Made by a program: the position numbers and the translations under genes. Below the pieces are notes generated by a model. That model was not told the origin of the DNA and made no database searches. It saw only the letters and a program-made list of their open reading frames with translations. Of a DNA stretch of 64,000 bases, positions 55,641 through 64,000 are shown piece after piece (within the stretch, counting starts at the first letter, position 1; every line of letters begins with the position of its first letter). The DNA is from Pseudisothecium myosuroides (taxonomy: Eukaryota > Streptophyta > Bryopsida > Hypnales > Lembophyllaceae). The stretch spans positions 15,748,001 to 15,812,000 of the forward strand of contig OX637297.1 in assembly GCA_951799445.1 (NCBI GenBank), read 5' to 3'.

Positions 55641-56520
55641 AAAATTCAATCTCATTATGATCAAAATTTGTTCATCATTTAGTATTTCACTTTCAAGTGT
55701 TGTAGGCTATGATTCTATATTCATGCCAAATCATTAGCATTCATGATGAGAGAAACCACTGACATTGACCCACCACGCATTCCTAATAGTACCGTCCAAC
55801 GTGCAAGCTATCATTGATTTTAAGAGCCTCATTTGTTGAAATGGAAGGCAATTATGCTTGCAATCATTTCTTTGCCTTGAAAATGCCTCTAAATTTCTAC
55901 TAATAAAAGTTGTTTAGGGATTATTTGACCTACATTTTGAGTTCTTTCCCTCTAAAATGTGCAATTTCAATCAGATAAAAAATGAACCACTAATTTTGCT
56001 ATTGTTAACAAAACCCTATTAAAACTTCATAAGTAATGGGCATAATGTACTAACTCTTATTTTTATTTTTCATGTCAAAGGTACAACTGCATCTGAGGAA
56101 AAAATAAACTATTTATATAATTGAGGCAGGGGATAAAAAATATAGGTCATGGCAAATTCGGTTTTGTGGTTACGTCTTGATAAAAAAAATTATGTGGTTA
56201 ATGCAGCAATGCGTTCATGGATTGTAAGAAAAAAAATTTAAATATATATAACTTCTACAATTCATTTCTCTTCCTTTTTCCTATAAAGTTCACGACTTTT
56301 TGGCTTTTAAAAGTATAAGGAAAGTACACAGAAACTTAAATAAAGGCAACCAAAAAATTGCATAAGTCTTTCAAGTCATGAAAATGATACAAAGAAGAAG
56401 GAAAAAAACTATACAGGTTGCAAATGTGGTGAACATTTAAAATTTATGATGTCAATAAATGTGGGCCTCAAATTTTAAGTTTAATTACAAGTATCCTAAA
56501 TCACAAGTGAATACAAAAAT
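55641..56520. other. AT-rich intergenic stretch
   Basis: No gene or organised repeat is seen. Confidence 0.4.
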
Positions 56521-56529
56521 TAAAAATAA

Positions 56530-57060
56530 GCCATGCCCTATAGTTTGTGGAATCCAATCCGAAATGTCATAAAATTTAATGGTGATTGGAGGAGGGGAAA
56601 AAATGTACAAGTTCCGAATAATCCACGCATTAAAAAAAGGGGCACAAATTTAAGAGTCTCGTGGAATTTAAATGTTGGGAACATTTACAACTTGCACATT
56701 TTTTTAGACCTCCATATGCCAACAAATTTCATGACATTTGGAATTGAATTCCACAAACTATAGGACATGGCTGATTCTTTTGTTTTTTCATTCACTTAGT
56801 CTAATTAAAAAAAGGGGCACACATTTAAAAGTCTCGTGGAATCTAAATATTGGGACATTTTCAACTTACACATTTTTTTTGGGGGGGAAACAAAATGTGG
56901 AAGCTGTAAATGTTCTACATTTTGTTTGGGGGATTAAATAAAATGTGGAAGTTGTAGATGTTCCATATCTTCTTTGGGGGGTTAAATAGAATGTGCAAGT
57001 TGAAATGTTCCCAACATTTAGATTCCACCGGCCTTTTAAATTGGTGCCCCCTTTTTTGCT
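56530..57060. repeat. Nested short inverted repeats
   Basis: An arm at 56530-56580 (GCCATGCCCTATAGTTTGTGG onward) is the reverse complement of about 56722-56773. Inside and outside it, a second motif (GGGGCACA-ATTTAA-GTCTCGTGGAAT, near 56638 and 56814) occurs twice directly and once inverted (57000-57055). Such arrangements arise from foldback elements. The short open frames here come from the repeats. Confidence 0.75.
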
Positions 57061-57114
57061 TTTTACTACATAAATGAAAACAAGAATTTAACATTTGTAT
57101 TGTACATTTATATA

Positions 57115-57290
57115 CATATGGAAAACTTTGAATCATTCCATTGCAACTGCAAAAGTTATAAGGACTTCCAATTTGTAGGAAGTTATGGTGTTTTTACTTT
57201 AATATAAACTTTGAAGTCCATTATCTTACTAAATTTTTTATTATATTAAATAATGAATTTTTTAACAATTTAGTATTGTGAATGTTTTTA
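57115..57290 (+). repeat. Partial copy of the foldback arm
   Basis: GAAAACTTTGAATCATTCCATT, GTTATGG, ATAAACTTTGAAGT and TTTTTTAACAATTTAGTA match, in order, the right arm of the foldback at 57880-59728 (around 59087-59320). It is a truncated third copy. Confidence 0.65.
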
Positions 57291-57879
57291 GGAATGACAT
57301 TTATGTCCCCGAGACCCTGAATGTATTTCATTTCAAAGCAGCGTGAATATTTTTTGACTTCAGTAGTATAGTCTCTAAAGCCTATTAAAGTAGCAAAAGA
57401 ACTCACTCATTAAATTTCAATCCCTTTCAATGAATGCAGTCTCTCTTCAAGGGGGGAGGAGACTAAGTTTAATATATATTCTATAGATTTCTTACATTTA
57501 TAATGCAATCGCCTTGATATATTAATATATTATTGTTTTTTTCATTTGTCATTGGGATTTTCTTGAAGATTCAAATTATTCGATGTTTAATATTTGGTAT
57601 ACTATTCAATCATGCCATGTTATAATTTTTGAAAATTTCATAGTATGCCATATATAATTATATTTTGAATTAATTTTTAATGAAATTTTGATTTGAGCGT
57701 ATAATAGGATAGAAATGCCAAAATTTATCCTCTGAATTTGATTATAAATAGAAAAGGTCTTCTACGGTATTAGGATTTTTTGTGAGTGCTTCTGCAATTT
57801 ATAAGGAGAAATTATTTATGAATACCATATAATGAAAGAGGTGATTTATAAGTCACCAGTTATTGCTTCAAGGATTAAC

Positions 57880-59728
57880 CCCTATAGTTCCTTGACTATG
57901 TTCTCACCAAAAATGCTCCAAAATTGCCATTTCTAGTACAAGTACCAAATTTTTGAAAATATCATTTTTGCACACATGTAACCATAGGATATTGTAGTAT
58001 TTTGGTTTGAAAATATGTGGAAAAAATTTCAGAAATTTCCATCGTGTAGATTGGAATATATTAGCATTTGAAGTGGCAAAAGTCCTTTTTTTGGCCCTGC
58101 GAAAAATTGGGCAGCTGCACTTCACAAGGTCAGATTATTATGAAAAAAATTCCAAAATGGTTGTGCTTCTTTGGATTCATTCTTTAGGGCAAGTTGTCTA
58201 CATGCTTGAAAATTTTCAGATTATTTGGAATTGTACAACATATAGGAAAAAAATAGTAAGTAGAAAGAAGTAGACAATGGTTCAAAACACTAAATTGTTA
58301 AGAAGTTAATTATGGAATTGAAAAATGCCAATCCCAATGGTTGCAATGTTGTAATAAACAATCTACACCCTATAATTTTATTTTTTTTGAAAAATATTGA
58401 AAATTGAGTGAAATAAACGACTTCAAAGTTTATTTTAGAGTAGAGATTCCATAACTGCCCTCAAACTAAAAATCCTCATAACATTTGACTCATTAATCAA
58501 AATGGAATGATTCAAAGCTTTCCACGTATATATAAATCTAATAAACCAATTTCAAATTTTTATTTTTGAAAAAAGTGATTTTTTCTGATCTGCCCGAACT
58601 GCCCGAGTTGGCCAACAAACAACATATTTGGCCATAACTTTTGACTCCTATTTCCAAATGTCATGAAATTTGGTGCATATGAAAGATATTCCTCGTCCCC
58701 CGCCTTCTATAAAAATTTCAGCCCAAAATATGAAAATATCTAGTCACACATACCTGCCCGAAATATCTATGTTGCCAAAAAAGGCATGTTGGTCCTTTAG
58801 AGGTTAACCCCTAAAGGATCGGCATGCGTTTTTTAGCTGTATAGAAATTTTGGGTAGGTAAGTGTGACTAGATATTTTCATATTTTGGGCTGAAATTTTT
58901 ATAGAAGGCGGGGGACGAGGAATATCTTTCATGTGCACCAAATTTCATGACATTTGGAAATAGGAGTCAAAAGTTATGGCCAAATATGTTATTTTTCTTA
59001 TAATTGGGTAATCCGGGCAGATCAGAAAAAATCACCTTTTTCAAAAATATAGATTTGGAATTGGTTTTCTAGAGTTATGTATATCTGGAAAGCTTTGAAT
59101 CATTCCATTTCGACCAATGAGTAAAAAATTATGAAGTTTTTTAGTTTGCGGGCAGTTATGGATTCTCTACTCTGAAATAAACTTTGAAGTTGTTTATTTA
59201 ACTCAATTTTTAATGTTTTTTGAAAAAAAAATTCATGGGATGTAGGTTGTTTATTACATCATTACAACCATTGGGATTGACATTTTTCAATTCCAAAATT
59301 AAATTCTTAACAATTTAGTACTTTGGATCATTCTCTACTTCTTTCTACTTACTATTTTTTTTGTATATGTTGTATAATTTCAAATGATTTGAAATTTTTT
59401 AAGCATGTAGCCAACTTGTTTAGGAAGAAGAATTCAAAGAAGCACCACCATTTTAGACATTTTTTCATACAAATGTGACCTTGTGAGGTGCAGCTGCCTT
59501 GTTTTTCGCAGGGACAAAAAAAGGATTTTTGCCATTTGAAATGCTAATATCTTCCAATCCACATGGTGAAAATTCTAAATTTTTTTCACATCTTTTAAAA
59601 CTAGTTTACTATAAGATCCTACGGTTACATGTGTCAAAAAAGTTTTTTTTTCAAGAATTTGGTACTTGTACAAAATTTGGCAGTTTTTGAGTGTCTTTGG
59701 TGAAAACATAGTCATGGAACTTTAGGTA
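57880..59728. repeat. 1.85-kb near-symmetric foldback (inverted repeat with no loop)
   Basis: The left arm (57880-58805) and right arm (58806-59728) are reverse complements with scattered differences over more than 900 bp. They meet at the palindrome GGTTAACC (58802-58809). Outer ends pair as CCTATAGTTCCTTGAC with CCTAAAGTTCCATGAC (other strand). Mid-arm examples are GGCCATAACTTTTGACTCCT (left) and its complement near 58965. Open frames in the arms are not conserved between arms. A transcript across it would be a long double-stranded RNA. Confidence 0.92.
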
Positions 59729-61095
59729 CTAATGAACGCAATTAGTGGACCAAGATTAAAAAAAAAAAAAAAAAAAAATTCTAATTTAAGGTACATACCA
59801 TAACGAAAAGAAAACCTAACTTAAGGTACCTAGGGATGTGTACTGGACTTCTATTGACAAACCTCAGCTTTGATGTCCCTTGCACTAGGTTTGGTGACTC
59901 ATGCATAAGCTCGGCTACCGAAGTGGAGGTTTGGACCCACCCGGAGGTTTAGCATAGACCCTGCCTTACATTTGATGGCTCGGCATGGAATTAGGCAGTT
60001 GTCTCCTTCGCTACACTGTGCTGCTGTTGGAGATTTTTATTTTTGATTTCTTGGCACGGATGGATTTCTTGTGCAAACCTTGTTTTTGTGAGTGTTGCAA
60101 ATCTGTAGTCCTTATCGTCATTGTGTTTGTTGTGGTCTTCCTTGTTGTCAATTGGATTGTGCGCAACTAAGCATCAAAGGTTGTGTTTTGAACGCTAGCA
60201 TTTACGGTGTTTACGGTGTTCCAAATTTTTCATCAAATAGCACCTTTTGATTTCTGTAGTTGAGGGTTTACAATTTGGTTGTTGAGTAGATTATCACAAG
60301 GCAAGGAGGTCTATTGTTAGTGTTTGTGGGAACACTCTTCATCGACTATGAGGATTGTGAGAGCATTCTTGAGTGCGCTTCAATGAGAACGGACAGTAGG
60401 AGTTGGAAGTGCAACTTAGAACAGCAATGACCTTGAAGGAGCCAAATTTTTGTTCCTGATAACCATCGCACGATTTTTCTTATCATCTCATTTGTTTCTG
60501 AATTGCAAAGCTTGTTGCACTAATTCACATTAATTGTTGTTGATAATGCTTGCTTGTTGCTTGCGGAGCTTGTAGAGGAATCGTGTTGTAAGTTCTTGTT
60601 TTTTGAGTTCTTATTTTTTGAGTTCTTATTTTTTGAGTTCAATAAGTTCTGTCATTAATGTTTCATTTCATGCTTATGTCTGCAATTTGTCATTACTATT
60701 TTGATGAAATTCTGATTTGCTTTCCTAGTTTTTCCTTTTGGTGAAGGTCTTTTTATTTGTTGGTTGAATTATGCTTTGTTGCATTTTTGTTTCATACTTA
60801 GTAAAAAAGAAGCTGCGTTTTTCACTAATCATGATGTTTCAAGTACATTTGAATTATAGAAAGAAATCAATGTTTCCTCACCAATGAATTTGTTTTTTTG
60901 CAATTTCTTTCAATTGCAATTGGATTTTGGAGCGCCAAAGTCGTACAATGGGAGTGCTTGTCAAAATAGGTTTGTAATTGCATCACCTTCAATTGCCCTC
61001 AAGAATTCTGAAATTCACAATAGAGTTTGGTGTTGTGCTTTTGAATTAGGGTTTACGATTTGTTTTTTTGTAAAGATTTCAAATTCTATGTCAGT
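59729..61095. other. Intergenic stretch with an A-run and an 18-bp triplet repeat
   Basis: An A-run of roughly 22 bases begins at about 59757. At 60588-60640, GTTCTTATTTTTTGAGTTC-type 18-bp units occur three times. Slightly higher G+C at 59860-60500 hints at an old transcribed element, but no frame is convincing. Confidence 0.45.
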
Positions 61096-61099
61096 AATT

Positions 61100-62260
61100 A
61101 CCCTCGAGTCATCGAGAATTATCTTTGAGCTGAGGATACATTAGGGTTTATGATCTGTTTTTCGGGAAGATATTGAGCTCCAAGTCTGTAATTATCCTTG
61201 GCTCAAAGATAATTATCTTTGACCCAAGGATAATCCTCTACACAATAGAAATAATGCACACTAATACATATAAAGCAAATTATCCTCGACCCAAAGATAA
61301 CATGCCCTACAATAAACTGAACATCACAAGAGAATAACGCCTTCTGAGCTAATGAAAAAAATAAATGAACCATGAAGAGCAGACAATAAAATTTATCTTC
61401 AAATCAAAGATAATAACTCTAAACATAGTCAGAGACACTAAAATATACAATGAGTTGACTCCCATCATCCTAGACCTGCAGGAAATAAAATTAACAAAGA
61501 TTATAGGATGCAAAACGGAAAACAAATGTCATAAAGTTGTAGATGCAAGTGATTTTATCTTCAATCCAAAGATAATCTAGACAAAGAAAATACAATCAGT
61601 CACTAACAACATGCACAAAAAGCTCTCAACTAATAATGGAGGGGATTTTATCCTTGACTTGAAGATAGAATACCAGAACAATAGAGCCATGCGATACGGA
61701 TTATACATGAATCAAAATATGGAACAAAACCTTGAATCCAACACACTAAACTTTTGATTCAAATGTTCCATCATTCAAAAATTCAAAACAACAATAGACG
61801 TATTCATGAAGACTAAACCATAAAGTTTATCTTTGAGCCGAGGATAATTATCCTTGTCTCCAAGATAACTAAGTTAGCCTCAAAAGCATCACAATACAAC
61901 ACAGTATACAATAACAAAATTAAAAGGTATTATTGTGTCCATACAAAAGTACCAAATATAAAGAAGCCAAATCCAAAATAGTGATTGCCTAGTTGATTAA
62001 CTTCAACCCAAAGATATAATAGTAACACGTAACAAAATAGATTCTGGGCAAGGACTACAATTCATAGAAGAATATTTAAAACCAAGGAAATGTATACATT
62101 TATCCTCGAATCAAAGATTATGCAGTAAAAATCAACTTCACTGGTGAAGTGTAGGCCTCTGTTCCTAACCATTCTCTTAGTAGAGATGTGCCGGAACAAA
62201 GCTCAAAAAATCAAACTTGTTTAGTATCCTCGAGTTGAAGATAGACTGCATAATAAAAGA
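61100..62260. repeat. Second field of palindromic paired GATA boxes
   Basis: At least ten copies of the TTATC(T/C)TxxAxxx(A/G)AAGATAA palindrome, with no fixed spacing, are found here. Examples lie near 61118, 61195, 61217 (two back to back), 61285, 61395, 61557, 61650, 61830-61870, 62100 and 62230. The motif is the same as at 51.7-52.7 kb, embedded in otherwise unrelated AT-rich sequence. Short open frames are incidental. Confidence 0.78.
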
Positions 62261-62319
62261 TCTAACAATTTCCGTGTCCTCTTGCAAATAGGTAACACAA
62301 TGGAAGAAGGCCAAAGTGT

Positions 62320-63706
62320 AGTAAGGTCTACTTCATTTACGATTTTTTGAAATTGCAGGGAAGGGAATTTCAGATCTTCCAACTTTGACAACCTCCCAAG
62401 GGCTCAAAAATCGATCTTTGACCATGAAATTATTACTACAACTTCATCTTTAAGTTAATTATATGTGTGCCAAATTTCAAGGCCAAATGATTTACACAAA
62501 AAAAAATATTCAAAATCTCCCAACATGTGTAGCCGTGAAAAAAATTTCACTACTTCCAACTTTGACACCATCCCAAGGACTGAAATTATTTTCTTTTTCT
62601 ATGAAATTTTTGTCATATGACCATCTATATGTTGATTACATGTGTGAAAAATTTCGAGTCCAAGGGCCTTCCACAAAAATAGATATTCAAAATCTCCCAA
62701 CATGTGTATTTGTGAAACAATTTCACTACTACCAACTTTGACACTATCCCAAGGGTTGAAAAATTGTTTATTTACCATGAAATTTTTATGATGAAATCAT
62801 CTCTATGTTAATAACAAGTGTGCCAAATTTCAAGTTCAAAAGATTCACACAAAAAAAATATGCCAATTCTACCAACATGTGTAGTTGTGAGAAAAATTTC
62901 ACTACTGCCAACTTTGACACTATCCCAAGGGCTGAAAAAAACATATTTTAGTATGAAACTTTTGGCATGAGATCATCATTATATTGATAAAATGTATGCC
63001 AAATTTCAAGGTCAAAAGATTTACCGAAAAAAAGATATTCTAATTCTACCAACATGTGTAGTTGTGAGAATGACTTTCTACATCCACGTGAAAGTTTTAA
63101 CCCAAAAATTACACTATCCCAAGGGCTGAAATTTTTTTTCTCACAACTACACATGTTGGTAGAATTGGCATATTTTTTTTTGTGTGAATCTTTTGAACTT
63201 GAAATTTGGCACACATGTTATTAACATAGAGTTGATTTCATCATAAAATTTCATGGTAAATAAACAATTTTTCAACCCTTGGGATAGTGTCAAGGTTGGT
63301 AGTGAAATTGTTTCACAAATACACATGTTGGGAGATTTTGAATATCTATTTTTGTGGAAGACTTTTGGACTTGAAATTTTCACACATGTAATCAACATAT
63401 AGATGGTCCTATGATAAATATTTCATAGAAAAAGAAAAAAATTTCAGTCCTTGGGATGGTATCAAAGTTGGAAGTAGTGAAATTTTTTTCACGGCTACAC
63501 ATGTTGGGAGATTTTGAATCTCTCTTTTTTTTAAATCATTTGGCCTTGAAATTTGGCACACATATAAGTAACTTAAAGATGAAGTTGTGGTAAGAATTTC
63601 ATGGTCAAAGACCCATTTTTGAGCCCTCGGAAGGTTGTCAAAGTTGGTAGATCTGAAATTCCCTTCCTTGCGATTTCAAAAATTCGTAAATGAAGTAGAC
63701 CTTACT
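62320..63706. repeat. 1.39-kb foldback built from about 176-bp tandem units
   Basis: The left arm has four tandem units: AACTTTGACA at 62381, 62558, 62734 and 62910 (177, 176 and 176 bp apart). The arm from 62320 to about 62903 is the reverse complement of about 63130-63706, leaving a loop of about 230 bp made of an unpaired fourth unit. The outer ends match exactly (GTAAGGTCTACTTCATTTAC and its complement ending at 63705). Its arms share the word CCCAAGGG-CTGAAA and the AACATGTGTA block in each unit. Confidence 0.9.
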
Positions 63707-63722
63707 GTACAATTACTCCGCC

Positions 63723-64000
63723 ATGCTTCCATTCCTGGAGCCATTTAACAAATGGCTAGACAAAGAGTCCTTCTTCAACCGCTTTGCTCCCATATACGGC
63801 AAGCTGTAGTAGTTCAAGCCCGTTGTTGAGTCCTGGACTTTTGGTGTTAATGAGTCCAAAGACTACATCTAACTATGGCACCGCGTCAAGGGTATCGGAA
63901 TTTACGTGAATTGGAACCTCAACAAGAAGGTTTCTCTTGTCGAGAACCACCAGACAAAGTATATTGTCCTCATACTGCTTGCGCTCAACGATAATGGTGA
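63723..64000 (+). pseudogene. Fragment of a protein-coding gene with stops, running off the window
   Basis: One frame from ATG 63723 is coding-like (MLPFLEPFNKWLDKESFFNR, later WNLNKKVSLVENHQTKYIV). It contains TAG TAG at 63807-63812 and TAA at 63870-63872, and it continues open to the window edge. G+C is higher than in the preceding foldback, and the sequence begins right after the foldback ends. The family is not recognised. The multiple stops argue for a relic, unless introns are involved. Confidence 0.4.

Noticed and set aside
56533..58273. Small plus- and minus-strand ORFs in the 56-58 kb region
   Set aside because: They lie in inverted repeats and are not preserved between arms.

Overview
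The window is AT-rich nuclear DNA from a land plant. It shows GT-AG introns, a plant SUVR-type histone methyltransferase, a plant-type B3 factor, an intron-bearing hydroxyethylthiazole kinase, and plant-style transposons (CACTA, hAT with a DUF659-like domain, DUF7869-type). A bryophyte is my best guess, but no single feature proves the lineage.

Only two host genes look intact: a small two-exon B3-domain gene (minus, 11249-11946) and a three-exon hydroxyethylthiazole kinase of thiamine salvage (plus, 36695-38292). A third, a SUVR-like pre-SET/SET gene (plus, 3541-4512), has a complete nine-cysteine pre-SET and most of the SET domain. It lacks the post-SET cysteines and is preceded by a damaged acidic/lysine-rich reading frame (about 1900-3328).

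Most of the rest is mobile or repetitive DNA. From left to right: a CACTA element with a perfect 3-bp target duplication (745-1848); a TATA-bearing leader-like region with four kinds of short repeats (6-7.5 kb); a decayed DDE-type transposase (12.8-14.7 kb); a 230-bp satellite (15.36-28.77 kb) split by nested insertions; a hAT pseudogene split by another insertion (28.8-32 kb); the thiazole kinase gene; paired 0.73-kb MITEs (40-43 kb); a 3.84-kb ORF element (43.5-47.4 kb); a decayed DUF7869-type transposon gene (48.6-51.5 kb); arrays of paired GATA boxes (51.7-52.7 and 61.1-62.3 kb); a 183-bp tandem array between direct repeats (53.7-55.6 kb); and two large foldbacks (57.9-59.7 and 62.3-63.7 kb).

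The main novelty candidate is a family of four elements (here called A1, A2, B1, B2). All begin TGTGGGAG (TATGGGAG in B1), end in CA, and are bounded by exact 5-bp duplications (CCCAA, ATAAA, GACAC, GCTAC). Each carries a single ORF of about 610-615 codons (truncated in B2) with a shared N-terminal domain and a coiled-coil, highly charged C-terminus. None has paired LTRs, reverse transcriptase, integrase or transposase. They could be solo LTRs of a retrotransposon whose very long LTR encodes a protein, or a new kind of non-autonomous element. A1 sits inside the ORF of B1, which sits inside the satellite, giving a clear insertion order. All calls come from reading the sequence; no database or alignment program was run.
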